Assembly: GCA_024363285.1 (NCBI GenBank)
Contig: AP024710.1
Coordinates: forward strand, 1,193,163-1,242,500
Reading direction: 5' to 3'
DNA length: 49,338 nt
DNA from: Leptolinea sp. HRD-7
GTDB lineage: Bacteria > Chloroflexota > Anaerolineae > Anaerolineales > Anaerolineaceae
This document shows positions 17,720-27,102 of this stretch, piece by piece. Every line of letters starts with the position of its first letter. Position 1 is the stretch's first letter. The translations under genes were made by a program, and so were the position numbers. The notes under the pieces were generated by a model. It made no database searches and had not been told where the DNA came from. It saw only the letters and a list, made by a program, of their open reading frames with translations.

Positions 17720-18986
17720 TACCACAACAATTCCAATTTTTTCTGGTCAAAATCCGGGGAAGCGTCTGAGGATCTACATCGGAGAAAGTGACCGATGGCG
17801 TGGAAAACCGCTGGATACAGCTATTTTGGAGGCCATTCGCGCCCAGGGGCTAGCCGGTGCTACGGTATTTCGCGGTGTTTCAGGTTTTGGCGCGCACTCG
17901 CATATCCGCACAACATCCATAGAGGTGCTTTCTGTCGACCTCCCTATTGTGATCGAAGTGGTTGATATTCCAGAACGAATCCAACGCGCTCTGAATGCGG
18001 TCTTCCCAATGGTACAGGAAGGATTGGTCACTCTCGAAGATGTGACCATCGTCAAGTACACTCACCGCTATCTCAACCCCTTGCCGGTAGATCGGCTGGT
18101 CTCAGATGTTATGACCCGGGATGTGGTTTCATTAAAGCCAGAAATGAGCGTAAGTGATGCCTGGCAGAAGATGATTCACCATGAAGTAAAGGCTATGCCA
18201 GTAGTTGACAAAACCGGGAAGGTGGTCGGGTTATTGACAGATGAAGATCTGTTGGATCGGGGCGGAATATTACATCGGCTGTCGGTTACGCTGCAAATGC
18301 CAGAAGAAGATATTCAAAAAGCGATTAAATCGCTTTCTGAGACATCGTTGACGGTTGCTGATGTGATGACCCAACCTGTAATCAAAATCGCTCCAGACGA
18401 CTCTCTGGGTTCGGCTACACAAAAAATGGTACACGCAAATTTGAAGAGGCTGCCAGTAGTGGATGCCAGAGATCATCTTATGGGTATGCTGTCAAGGCTT
18501 GATATTCTAAAGCAAATGGTGGAACTTCCATCTCAAGCGACTCCGAAAAATGTGGCAAATGGAACCGGAAAAACTGTAAGAGACATAATTCTGACAGAAT
18601 TGCCCACTGTTGCCCATGATGATGCTTTAGGGCAGATCGTAGAAAAATTTGTCCAAACTGGCACCCATCGATTGATCGTGGTGGATGATGATAATCATGC
18701 CATTGGCATGATATCCGATTCTGATCTGGTAGCCCGCTCGCAACCGGAGCACCGCACTGGAATTCTGGACGCGCTCCGTAAGATCGGCAAACCACCGGCT
18801 GCCAGGGTTACAGCAGAAGAGATTATGTCACCGGGGGTGGCGGAGATTTCTCCGGATACCACCATTATTGAATGTGTAAATAAAATGCTCCGTGAGAACC
18901 GGAAGTGGCTGGTTGTTGTTGATGAAAACGGAAGTGTTCAGGGTTTTGTGGATAGAGAAGGGATATTGCGATCACTTATAATTTGA
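17703..18986 (+). CDS. DUF190 plus four CBS domains, TTG start, overlaps crcB
   Basis: The 427-aa protein has a DUF190 domain (~18-120: LRIYIGESDRWRGKPLDTAI, GVSGFGAHSHIRT) followed by four CBS motifs (~131-185, 218-272, 290-350, 368-425; for example VSDVMTRDVVSL, VADVMTQPVIKI, AEEIMSPGVAEI). CBS pairs bind adenosyl nucleotides and gate or sense energy state. There is no membrane segment. The start is TTG at 17703, 16 bases before the end of crcB, with AGGAG about 7 bases upstream. The tight overlap says it is made with CrcB, so it may regulate the exporter; that is inferred. Confidence 0.85.
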   Translation: MEKTSNTTTIPIFSGQNPGKRLRIYIGESDRWRGKPLDTAILEAIRAQGLAGATVFRGVSGFGAHSHIRTTSIEVLSVDLPIVIEVVDIPERIQRALNAVFPMVQEGLVTLEDVTIVKYTHRYLNPLPVDRLVSDVMTRDVVSLKPEMSVSDAWQKMIHHEVKAMPVVDKTGKVVGLLTDEDLLDRGGILHRLSVTLQMPEEDIQKAIKSLSETSLTVADVMTQPVIKIAPDDSLGSATQKMVHANLKRLPVVDARDHLMGMLSRLDILKQMVELPSQATPKNVANGTGKTVRDIILTELPTVAHDDALGQIVEKFVQTGTHRLIVVDDDNHAIGMISDSDLVARSQPEHRTGILDALRKIGKPPAARVTAEEIMSPGVAEISPDTTIIECVNKMLRENRKWLVVVDENGSVQGFVDREGILRSLII

Positions 18987-19033
18987 TTGTATATATGTAT
19001 TAAAATAATTGTAATCCGATTGCAAGGTTTTTA

Positions 19034-19063
19034 TAGACGTCACACGAGTATTGATACTATAAT
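19034..19063 (+). promoter_or_regulatory. Possible promoter of the V4R gene
   Basis: TATAAT at 19058-19063 with a weak TAGACG 18 bp upstream. It would give a leader of about 115 nt. Nothing else was recognised in 18987-19187. Confidence 0.35.
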
Positions 19064-19187
19064 TAATTGGAATATTTCATATTCGGATTGGATTGTGGGA
19101 ATTTGAAATGCATTTTGATTCAGACAACATCCGGTTGGATTATTACCAACAGAATGTTGTTATCCCATCTCTGGATAGAAAAAGAAA

Positions 19188-19814
19188 ATGAAAACAATAC
19201 CAGATAGTGGCGTGTTATACCCCAATAGCTTTGTTCATCATCTTCTATTGGCACTCGAGGATGTTCTCGGAAAAAATGGTGTCAAAGCTATTCTCAATAT
19301 GGCCGGGCAGTCAGCCATGATTGATAATTATCCTCCCGATGACATGACCCCGGGAGTAGACATTGCCCGGTATTCCAGTATTATTGCCGCCCTCGATGAT
19401 ATGTATGGCGACCGTGGCGCTCAGGCTCTGGCATTAAAGGCCGGGAATGTATTATTCCGTGAAACAATGAAGAAGACGGGCGATCCATTGAATGTGGAGA
19501 GCGACGAGTTTAAAGCAAAATCTCTCGAAGATAAAGTAGAGAGTGCGTTGCTTATGATCTGGAATTTCGTTAACCGGTCTTCTGAAACAAAAATGCCTCG
19601 TACCGCTGATGGTCAATTTTTGTATGTGGCCTCAAAATGCCCGATTTGCTATGGCCGTGAAACAAAAACTCCGCGTTGTTTCCTCACCACCGGGTTGCTT
19701 CAGGCGGCTATACGCTACGCTACAGGGCTGGAATTTCCTGTCACGCAGGTTAAGGCGCATTCATGCGGCGATCCCTCATGTGACTATGTGATTCCTGTTG
19801 TCCCAAATTCTTAA
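19188..19814 (+). CDS. V4R (4-vinyl reductase) domain protein
   Basis: The 208-aa soluble protein has a C-terminal V4R-type small-molecule/metal-binding domain, with CPICYGRETKTPRC (about 153-166), a helix GLLQAAIRYATGLEF and a terminal C(G)DPSCDYVI. The four conserved Cys could bind Zn. V4R domains bind hydrophobic ligands, often in sensors or in heme/chlorophyll pathways; here there is no other domain to tell its role. No strong Shine-Dalgarno is seen before the ATG. A terminator follows. Confidence 0.75.
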   Translation: MKTIPDSGVLYPNSFVHHLLLALEDVLGKNGVKAILNMAGQSAMIDNYPPDDMTPGVDIARYSSIIAALDDMYGDRGAQALALKAGNVLFRETMKKTGDPLNVESDEFKAKSLEDKVESALLMIWNFVNRSSETKMPRTADGQFLYVASKCPICYGRETKTPRCFLTTGLLQAAIRYATGLEFPVTQVKAHSCGDPSCDYVIPVVPNS

Positions 19815-19837
19815 ACATCCTTCAATTTACATCATTG

Positions 19838-19878
19838 GATGGATTAAAGGCTTTGGATGCTTTTAATCCATCTTTTTT
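19838..19878 (+). terminator. Intrinsic terminator after the V4R gene
   Basis: GATGGATTAAAGGC (19838-19851) pairs with GCTTTTAATCCATC (19859-19872) with one G-T pair, then TTTTTT. Its arms resemble the arms of the tandem repeats that follow. Confidence 0.85.
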
Positions 19879-19900
19879 ATTTATCAGGGAGATGGAAAAC

Positions 19901-20340
19901 GATGGATTTTAGAAATGGCGCTCTCGGTCTATCCTGCGGAATGACATAATGATGGATTTCGGGGATGGCGCTCTCGGTCTATCCTGCGGAATGACATAAG
20001 GATGGATTTCGGGGATGGCGCTCTCGGTCTATCCTGCGGAATGACATAAGGATGGATTTCGGGAAAATCGCCCTCAATCCATCCTACGGAATGACATAAG
20101 GATGGATTTTGGGAATGGCGCTCTCGGTCTATCCTGCGGAATGACATAAGGATGGATTTTGGGAATGGCGCTCTCGGTCTATCCTGCGGAATGACATAAG
20201 GATGGATTTTGGGAATGGCGCTCTCGGTCTATCCTGCGGAATGACATAAGGATGGATTTTGGGAATGGCGCTCTCGGTCTATCCTGCGGAATGACGTAAG
20301 GATGGATTTCGGGAAAAACGCCCTCAATCCATCCTACGGA
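19901..20340. repeat. Tandem array: nine 50-bp units
   Basis: Units start at 19901 and every 50 bp to 20301, the last one cut short. Consensus: GATGGATTTYGGG, then a short variable stretch, then YCYGCGGAATGACATAAG. Two sequence types mix: most have CTCTCGGTCTATCCTGC, while the units at 20051 and 20301 have CCCTCAATCCATCCTAC. In the second type GGATGGATT and AATCCATCC are perfect inverted arms. The period is not a multiple of three and no gene is seen. It lies between the V4R terminator and the PBP-like gene. Confidence 0.92.
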
Positions 20341-20371
20341 AAAAATCTCATCCATGGGAATTGGATTATGT

Positions 20372-20377
20372 TAAACT
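20372..20377 (+). promoter_or_regulatory. Possible -10 (TGTTAAACT) just before the PBP-like gene
   Basis: TGTTAAACT, an extended -10-like sequence, ends 6 bp before the ATG at 20384, where no Shine-Dalgarno is visible. This suggests a leaderless transcript. Confidence 0.35.
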
Positions 20378-20383
20378 ACATCC

Positions 20384-23254
20384 ATGCCTTTGCATGACCT
20401 GAATCGGGTGATGATCCGGCGTAACCGGCACAAAGCGGAAAAAGCGGGACGGCTTTCATCTCGCCTCAAGCCGGCTGGCTTGACGATTCTTTTACTACTA
20501 TCCCTGCTTTTGACCGGCGGGATGATTACCGCGGCCGGTCTGTACGTTAAAGTGACGGCTGACCTTCCTCCGGTGGAACAGGCAGCCCGGTTCTTTGACC
20601 CCGCTGATGGTCTGATCTTACAGCCTTCTCGTCTTTATGACCGAAGCGGTGAGACCGAATTACTGACACTCGATAACCCCGGTTCTCAACGTGTCTACGT
20701 CTGGCTGGATACCAACCAGGACCCTCACTTTTCTCCGTTGCTGGCAAAAGCCGTGGTGGCATTGCACCAACCGGATTTCTGGCAATCTATCGGAGCAGAT
20801 TGGACGCACTGGTCAGACCCGGAACCGCACACTCTCGCCGAAAATCTTGTCAGCCGATTATTGCTCTGGCAGGAAGATGATACTCTGGAGCGGGCGGTAC
20901 GTATGCGTCTGCTGGCATGGCAGATGACCTCTACATACGGCCGTGAAAAAATCCTTGAATGGTATTTGAATAGCGCCGCATTCGGCCGGCGCGTAACCGG
21001 CGCTGAAAACGCGGCTCTTGTGTATTTTGGACGATCTTCTGTAGACCTGAATGAAGCCGAGGTTTCGTTGCTGGCCGGACTATCAACAGCTCCGGCCTTA
21101 AACCCTCACGACTCTCCACAGGCGGCGGATGATCTGATGCGTTCCACACTGGATAAACTGGCGGAAGCCGGTGTGATTACCGGTGAAATGAAGCAGACAG
21201 CTCTGGAAACCGGATTGATTATTCAAAAGGCACCGGATCCTGCCGCGTTAACCACGTCACCGGCGTTTACCCGGTTGGCGCTACAACAACTATCAAGGTT
21301 GGTATCTGATGACCGGTTGGCGCTGGGAGGGTTGCAGATCCGCACCACGCTTGACCTTGCTCAACAGGAACAGTTGGATTGCGTTTTGAAAGCCCAGCTG
21401 AACCGCCTTGAATCCACTGGCACCGAAACCAACCAGAAATGCGCTGCGGCTCGGTTATTACCGGCACTTCCACCCATGGAAGTGTCACTTCCGGCAGATA
21501 CCCAGGCGGCCGGCATACTGGTTGATCCTACCCGCGGGGAAATCCTGGCTCTCAATGGAAAAACCGCCCTGGATATCTCATCCGATATCTATGAAAACAT
21601 GCAGGGAGGCACAGTATTGAATCCGTTCATGGCAGCGGCGGTTTTCTCTCGCGGATACAGTCCTGCCAGCCTGATGTGGGATCTTCCAGAAAAACCTGTA
21701 GGAGACGGTTCTCCACTGACAAAAGAGGAAGCGGTCAAATATCGCGGCCCGATCCGCTTACGAACCGCTTTGATTGCCGATCGGTTGAATCCATTGGAAG
21801 ATTTGTTAGACCGATTGGGCGCGCGGACCATCTGGAGGCTGGCAAGTCCACTGGGTCCGTCCAGCCTCGAAAATGCTTACGCTCCGGAAAAATTGCTGGA
21901 AGGCGGCGGAAGTGTATCGTTGTTGGAGATTGCCCAGGGAATGACAGTTTTCGCAAATCTTGGCGATATGTACGGTCTTCAAATCGATAAAGGAGAATCG
22001 CCTCAGCTTTCCACATTACTATCGATAGAAGATAGTTACGGAAATTCGATGTTTTCCGGAGATCTCATCCATCGGCAGCCGGTTGTCAGCGCGCCGTTGG
22101 CGTATCTGGTGCATAATGTGCTTTCTGATGAGAATTTGCGCCGGGCTGAACTTGGTTACCCTAATCCTTTTGAACTCGGAAGGCCCGCCGGGGCAAAATT
22201 CGGAAGCGCAGGCGGCGGCCGGGAAATATGGGCCGCAGGGTATACCACCCGGCGAGCCGCAATCATCTGGATGGGTACCTCGGAAGGATTCAGTTTTTCG
22301 TCAAATCTTGGAGTTCGCGCGGCGGGAGGAATCTGGAATGCTGTGATGCGCCAGAGTCTCACAGATCAACCTGCCTCTGACTGGGCTATGCCTGTAGGGG
22401 TTTCGCGCGTTGATGTGTGCGATCCCTCAGGGCTGCTTCCTACGAAAGCATGTCCGTCGCGGGTAACAGAAGTCTTTTTGGATGGAAGTGAACCGAACAC
22501 TCCGGACGACCTCTACAGGACAGTTCAGATCAATCGTGAAACCGGTAAGATAGCCACGGTTTTCACGTCACCCGGACTCACAGATAACGCTGTGTATATG
22601 TCTATTCCTGAGAAAGCACGCGAATGGGCCCGGGCGGCCGGAAAGGTTCTTCCTCCAACCGATTACGATACCATTCAATCATCGGTTGGCTCGCCTAATG
22701 CGAAGATCGATCACCCCGCTCTCTTTTCGCTGGTGCATGGTACCATCTCTATTCAAGGGACGGCAGCCGGTGATGATTTCCAGAATTACCGGCTGCAAAT
22801 CGGTAAAGGATTAAATCCGGATAAATGGGTTGAGATTACTGAAAGTACCATGCCGGTGACTGCGGGAGAGCTGGGGGTTTGGGATACCACCGGACTTGAC
22901 GGACTATACGCCATACGTCTGTTACTGGTACGCAGCGACTACCGCCTGGAGACCGCATTGTCACAGGTAACTATTGACGGTAATCCGCCCGTGGTGACCA
23001 TCACCAGTCCGTCACCCGGAACGGAAGTTCCCGCCAGTGAACCGGTTTTCTTGCAGGCTGATATCCAGGATTCTTCTGAAATAAACCGCGTGGAATGGAT
23101 AATTGATGAGAAAACCGTGGGAGAAAGTCAGCAAAAGCCGTATACCTTCACGGTTCCAGAATTATTGCGGGGAGCACATACTCTAACGGTAGCTGCAACA
23201 GACGCGGCAGGGAACCGGTCTGTTTCGGAACAGGTTAGTTTTGTGGTGCAGTAG
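20384..23254 (+). CDS. PBP1-like protein with catalytic motifs lost (transglycosylase/transpeptidase pseudoenzyme)
   Basis: The 956-aa protein has one N-terminal membrane helix (~31-55), a GT51 transglycosylase fold (~80-260), a transpeptidase fold (~315-640) and C-terminal beta-rich domains, the last Ig-like (~865-956). The fold marks are clear: ILEWYLNSAAFGRRVTGAE, GSVSLLEIAQGMTVFANLG, WAAGYTTRRAAIIWMG. But active-site residues are gone. The EDxxF motif reads HQPDF (128), GGSTITQQL reads HTLAENL (149), the SxxK of the transpeptidase reads TVLN (410-413), SxN reads RLN (467-469), and KTG reads KFG (605-607). Neither reaction should work. A scaffold role in wall synthesis is likely, or it may be a decaying copy, though the frame is intact. 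Confidence 0.85.
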   Translation: MPLHDLNRVMIRRNRHKAEKAGRLSSRLKPAGLTILLLLSLLLTGGMITAAGLYVKVTADLPPVEQAARFFDPADGLILQPSRLYDRSGETELLTLDNPGSQRVYVWLDTNQDPHFSPLLAKAVVALHQPDFWQSIGADWTHWSDPEPHTLAENLVSRLLLWQEDDTLERAVRMRLLAWQMTSTYGREKILEWYLNSAAFGRRVTGAENAALVYFGRSSVDLNEAEVSLLAGLSTAPALNPHDSPQAADDLMRSTLDKLAEAGVITGEMKQTALETGLIIQKAPDPAALTTSPAFTRLALQQLSRLVSDDRLALGGLQIRTTLDLAQQEQLDCVLKAQLNRLESTGTETNQKCAAARLLPALPPMEVSLPADTQAAGILVDPTRGEILALNGKTALDISSDIYENMQGGTVLNPFMAAAVFSRGYSPASLMWDLPEKPVGDGSPLTKEEAVKYRGPIRLRTALIADRLNPLEDLLDRLGARTIWRLASPLGPSSLENAYAPEKLLEGGGSVSLLEIAQGMTVFANLGDMYGLQIDKGESPQLSTLLSIEDSYGNSMFSGDLIHRQPVVSAPLAYLVHNVLSDENLRRAELGYPNPFELGRPAGAKFGSAGGGREIWAAGYTTRRAAIIWMGTSEGFSFSSNLGVRAAGGIWNAVMRQSLTDQPASDWAMPVGVSRVDVCDPSGLLPTKACPSRVTEVFLDGSEPNTPDDLYRTVQINRETGKIATVFTSPGLTDNAVYMSIPEKAREWARAAGKVLPPTDYDTIQSSVGSPNAKIDHPALFSLVHGTISIQGTAAGDDFQNYRLQIGKGLNPDKWVEITESTMPVTAGELGVWDTTGLDGLYAIRLLLVRSDYRLETALSQVTIDGNPPVVTITSPSPGTEVPASEPVFLQADIQDSSEINRVEWIIDEKTVGESQQKPYTFTVPELLRGAHTLTVAATDAAGNRSVSEQVSFVVQ

Positions 23255-23260
23255 ATTGTG

Positions 23261-24193
23261 TCAACGCTCGGTAAAGCGTAAAACCATTCCGCCGGCCCGT
23301 TCAGGGTGACCTTCTGGTGTGCAATCCGCCGTACCCAGACCGCTTACGGTTTCACCGTTTTCGCCAACTCGCAGGCTATAGACTGTTCCGGCTGTCATCT
23401 CAAAATCCGCGTAACCTGAGTTGATATCAGGTTTCAAACCGGTAAAAAAGGTTTCTTCTCCGTCTTTCCAGTTGATCTGAATGCGTACTCCCGGCATTGC
23501 CCGGCCTGTGGCATTTTCAACCCAGATCTGCAACAATCCCGGACGCAGACTCCGCCCGCAGTCTGCCGCGCGTTCTTTGAGAATGTAAGGCGCGCTGAGT
23601 GTGGGGAACAAAGTGGGGGTGGAGCGGGGAATTTCGGCAGCCGGGAAATTAAGCGACGATATCGTTGGATATGGCGTAGCGGATTTGGTAATTTCATCTG
23701 GTTGTGGAGTGCTGATATCGCCCGATGAAGTGTCAGCCGTCTCCTGAATCGCTGGTGTAGAGACAGAGATTTCAGAACCGGTGGGCTCAAGAGTCTCGCC
23801 TGAGATGGTTCCACTGTCAGATGGTTCCGGCCGGCCATTTGTATCAAGGTTCAATGCCAGGCGAGCCAGCGCGCTTGAATCGATTTCCCGGTTTTGACCG
23901 AGTGCTACCTGTGCCTGGGCGCCCAGACTCTCGGCTGTATTTAAGTCATTCAGCAGATTTAATCGTGGCAGGGCGCGGCCGCTGTCGCCATCGGCATAGT
24001 ACGCGCGGGCTACAAGCAGCCGGTACGCATCTTTAGAATCAGCATTCAATTCTGATGGTAAGGCAAAATCATAAGGCACCGGCCAAAGAAAGACGGAAAA
24101 GACGGTCCCACCGATCAAACCAATTAAGAACCCGGTCAGAAGATACCAGGGGGCGCGTGATGCCCTTTCACGGCGTGCACGGCGTTCTCTCAT
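23261..24193 (-). CDS. Membrane-anchored protein, TPR-like helix plus extracellular domain
   Basis: I do not recognise this 310-aa protein as a named family. A basic N-terminus is followed by one membrane helix (~17-36), then a short TPR-like helical pair (YRLLVARAYYADGDSGRALPRL), a long Ser/Thr/Pro-rich linker (120-205), and a C-terminal beta domain (~215-310) with two Cys. The linker and topology suggest the bulk lies outside the cell. It overlaps the upstream gene by 4 bp (ATGA) and shares the YxLLVAxxYxxxxxxxxAxxRL pattern with it. The rightward PBP-like gene converges on it with 6 bp between stops. Confidence 0.65.
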   Translation of the reverse strand: MRERRARRERASRAPWYLLTGFLIGLIGGTVFSVFLWPVPYDFALPSELNADSKDAYRLLVARAYYADGDSGRALPRLNLLNDLNTAESLGAQAQVALGQNREIDSSALARLALNLDTNGRPEPSDSGTISGETLEPTGSEISVSTPAIQETADTSSGDISTPQPDEITKSATPYPTISSLNFPAAEIPRSTPTLFPTLSAPYILKERAADCGRSLRPGLLQIWVENATGRAMPGVRIQINWKDGEETFFTGLKPDINSGYADFEMTAGTVYSLRVGENGETVSGLGTADCTPEGHPERAGGMVLRFTER

Positions 24194-24567
24194 GGCTGTA
24201 TGACCTGTGTGGATGGAGTCATTATTACGGTTTCCGCCGGAATGATGACCTGAACCAGATCAGCCAGCATCTGCAAATCTGTCTGACTGTAACCGAGCTG
24301 ACCGGCGTTTAATAACGCTTCACGGGCAGCGCGTTCTGGCGCCGCGGGGTCAATCTGCTTAAGGCGTGCCCGGGCTTCTTCCAGGTTCTGTTCGCGGTTG
24401 TAGATTCCGGCTACCATTAAAACGTAGTCGGTGCGGTAGTCCATGCGCAGGTTCGACAGGTTAGCCTGCGAGTACGTCATCGGGCGCAGCCACCAGCCGT
24501 ACCCGATCCCCACTCCTGCTCCAACCAGCATGGCGATCACAAAGAAAAATAGCCGTCTCTTTCGCAA
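24190..24567 (-). CDS. Small membrane-anchored helical protein
   Basis: The 125-aa protein has one N-terminal membrane helix (RLFFFVIAMLVGAGVGIGYGWW) and a helical repeat (YVLMVAGIYNREQNLEEARARL) like that in the next gene. It starts 7 bp after the stop of urocanate hydratase on the same strand and overlaps the following gene by 4 bp. Function unknown; the two are probably diverged duplicates with different extracellular ends. Confidence 0.65.
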   Translation of the reverse strand: MRKRRLFFFVIAMLVGAGVGIGYGWWLRPMTYSQANLSNLRMDYRTDYVLMVAGIYNREQNLEEARARLKQIDPAAPERAAREALLNAGQLGYSQTDLQMLADLVQVIIPAETVIMTPSTQVIQP

Positions 24568-24574
24568 GGGTGTT

Positions 24575-26230
24575 TTAATCCTTCAGCATCGGCATGTGAA
24601 TGCCCTTCTTACGGGCGGTTTCAATAGCGATCGGGTATCCGGCATCCGCGTGACGTACCACGCCCATCCCGGGGTCGGACGTTAACACACGCTGCAGGCG
24701 CGCGGCGGCTTCGGGGGTGCCATCAGCCACGATAACCTGTCCGGCATGCTGGCTGTAACCAATGCCTACACCGCCGCCGTGGTGGAATGACACCCAGGTA
24801 GCGCCGTTTACGGCATTGATCATGGCATTCAGGATGGGCCAGTCACTTACGGCATCGGTGCCGTCGCGCATACCTTCCGTTTCGCGGTTGGGGGAGGCTA
24901 CTGAACCGGAATCCAGGTGGTCACGGCCGATAACGATTGGCGCTTTGACAATGCCTTTGGCCACCAGTTCGTTGAATTTCAGACCGGCTCTGGCACGGTC
25001 ACCATACCCCAGCCAGCAGATGCGAGAAGGCAGCCCCTGGAAGGGTACTTTCTCTCGCGCCATCTTCAGCCAGCGCAGCAAATGTTCATCATGCGGAAAG
25101 AGTTCGGCAATGGCTTCGTCGGTGCGGTAAATATCTTCCGGGTCACCGGAAAGCGCCACCCAGCGGAACGGACCATTTCCTTCACAGAACAGCGGCCGGA
25201 TGTAGGCCGGAACGAATCCGGGGAATTCAAAAGCATCAGTTACACCCGTATCAAAGGCGCGCTGGCGCAGGTTATTGCCATAATCAAACACTTCGGCGCC
25301 TTTGTGTTTGAAATCGAGCATGGCGCGTACATGGGCGGCCATGGATTGCAGTGACCTGCGTTCGTATTCTTTCGGGTCGCTTTTTCGCAAACTGTCCGCT
25401 TCAGAAACCGAAAGGCCGGCGGGCACGTAATACAGCACATCATGTGCCGGGGTCTGGTCGGTCACCACATCTGGTATCACACCGTGCACCACCAGTTCGG
25501 GGTAGATCTCAGCCGCGTTACCAATGAGGGCGATGGAACGGGGGATCTGCCTGTCGCGGGCTTCTTCCACCAGAGTCATGGCTTCTTCAAGGGTATCCAC
25601 CACCATATCGACATACCCTATCTCATGGCGGCGTTTGGCGCGGGCAGGGTCAACCTCCACGATGAGGCCGACCCCTTCGTTCATGGTGATGGCCAGCGGT
25701 TGGGCGCCGCCCATGCCTCCCAGTCCGGCAGTAAGCACAAGCTTGCCTTTTAACGAAGGCCAGCCGCGCTGTTTGGCCAGAGCCGCCAGAGTCTCGTATG
25801 TTCCCTGCAGAATACCCTGGGTACCGATATAGATCCATGAACCGGCGGTCATCTGGCCGTACATGATCAAGCCTTTGGCTGAGAGTTCGTCAAAATGCTG
25901 CTGGGTGGCCCAGTGGGGCACCAGGTTGGAGTTGGCGATCAAAACGCGGGGCGCGTCAGAATGGGATTTGAAGACCACCACCGGTTTACCGGATTGAACC
26001 AGCAGGGTTTCGTCATTCTCCAGGTTTTTCAATGTCTCCAGGATGGCGTCAAACGCTTCCCATGAACGGGCTGCTTGACCGCGGCCCCCGTAAACCACCA
26101 GGTCGTCAGGTCTTTCAGCCACTTCGGGATCAAGGTTGTTTTGAATCATCCGATAGGCGGCTTCTGTCTGCCAGGATTTGCAGGTAAGAGTTGTACCGCG
26201 GGGTGCTCGAACAGGCCGGGGTCCAGACAT
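24575..26230 (-). CDS. hutU: Urocanate hydratase
   Basis: The 551-aa protein is a full-length urocanase, converting urocanate to imidazolonepropionate in histidine breakdown, with tightly bound NAD+. Motifs include [12 protein letters not shown] near the N-terminus, [18 protein letters not shown], the NAD-binding [14 protein letters not shown] and the [15 protein letters not shown] segment. ATG 26230 has GGAGG seven bases upstream. No hutH, hutI or hutG is in the window; the downstream genes are two membrane proteins of unknown role. It is divergent from the HD gene with a 79-bp gap. Confidence 0.97.
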   Translation of the reverse strand: MSGPRPVRAPRGTTLTCKSWQTEAAYRMIQNNLDPEVAERPDDLVVYGGRGQAARSWEAFDAILETLKNLENDETLLVQSGKPVVVFKSHSDAPRVLIANSNLVPHWATQQHFDELSAKGLIMYGQMTAGSWIYIGTQGILQGTYETLAALAKQRGWPSLKGKLVLTAGLGGMGGAQPLAITMNEGVGLIVEVDPARAKRRHEIGYVDMVVDTLEEAMTLVEEARDRQIPRSIALIGNAAEIYPELVVHGVIPDVVTDQTPAHDVLYYVPAGLSVSEADSLRKSDPKEYERRSLQSMAAHVRAMLDFKHKGAEVFDYGNNLRQRAFDTGVTDAFEFPGFVPAYIRPLFCEGNGPFRWVALSGDPEDIYRTDEAIAELFPHDEHLLRWLKMAREKVPFQGLPSRICWLGYGDRARAGLKFNELVAKGIVKAPIVIGRDHLDSGSVASPNRETEGMRDGTDAVSDWPILNAMINAVNGATWVSFHHGGGVGIGYSQHAGQVIVADGTPEAAARLQRVLTSDPGMGVVRHADAGYPIAIETARKKGIHMPMLKD

Positions 26231-26309
26231 GTGATATCCTCCAGAATTCTGTATACTGGAATTATACGCCAGCGTTTATCCATCTACCTTTTCCCGGAGG
26301 GAATTGATC

Positions 26310-27095
26310 ATGGGAATGGAAAGCCCTGCAGTGGAATTGATAAGAATTCTGATCAAAATGGAAGAAGCCGGCGTTCCTCTGGATGATTTTGGCAACGCCC
26401 TGATGGAATTATCGATGCTGGACCGGTTTTCGGGGATAGACATCCTTTCTATCTCACAATCCAACGGAAGGTCAGTTTATGGCCTTCACGGTATAGACCA
26501 TACCGTGCGAGTGGTTTTCTGGGTGCTCTACCTGGTAGAAATATCTACCCGGCAGGGGTATGGTATCGGGGAAGAAGAAGCACTGGCGGCTATGTATGCT
26601 GCCTTGATTCATGACCTGGCACGCAAAGATGATTATCCGGGTGGTCAACACGGAAAAGACGCGGCACGCGACTACCGTCATCTGTTGGAGACGCGTCTCT
26701 CACCGGGGCAGCTCGAACGCTGCCTGACGGCTGTTGCGTGGCATGGCTTTTCAGATGAACCCGGCAGGCGCGACCCGGTGTGGATGCTGTTGAAAGACGC
26801 GGACGCCCTGGACCGGGCGCGTTTCGCTCACCCGGGTATGGGGGAAGATGGGTGTGATCCCGCTCGTCTTAGGCTTCCGGTCCTAAAAGAGAACACCCCC
26901 ATTCTTTCGGGTTGTCTGGATCTCAGCATTGTTCTTACATCGCTGTTGATAGTCCTGACGTCACATTCCGGCGTGTTTCACCATGCCGTAGAAAATTTTG
27001 TCAGAGTGATTAAGGAAAATGTAAATGATCAACCGGAACAAATCCGGCAGGCTGCCCATTTGATCACGGATCGGTTCACTTCATTTGAGCCGTAA
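26310..27095 (+). CDS. HD-domain phosphohydrolase-like protein
   Basis: The 261-aa protein has an HD-type metal site: HGIDHTVRV (~58-66), AALIHDLARKDD (~96-107) and HG in YPGGQHGKDA, plus KDADALDRAR (~157). This pattern fits metal-dependent phosphohydrolases acting on nucleotides or phosphoesters. I chose ATG 26310, which has CGGAGGG about 8 bases before; a TTG two codons earlier is less likely. It stands alone, divergent from hutU and convergent with the ACT gene. Substrate unknown. Confidence 0.75.
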   Translation: MGMESPAVELIRILIKMEEAGVPLDDFGNALMELSMLDRFSGIDILSISQSNGRSVYGLHGIDHTVRVVFWVLYLVEISTRQGYGIGEEEALAAMYAALIHDLARKDDYPGGQHGKDAARDYRHLLETRLSPGQLERCLTAVAWHGFSDEPGRRDPVWMLLKDADALDRARFAHPGMGEDGCDPARLRLPVLKENTPILSGCLDLSIVLTSLLIVLTSHSGVFHHAVENFVRVIKENVNDQPEQIRQAAHLITDRFTSFEP

Positions 27096-27102
27096 ACCCG
27101 GG

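Noticed and set aside
19929..20147. Reading frame inside the 50-bp array
   Set aside because: The period is not a multiple of three and the frame only reflects the repeat; no ribosome site.
19901..20340. 50-bp array as a CRISPR
   Set aside because: The whole 50-bp unit repeats without unique spacers and there are no cas genes.
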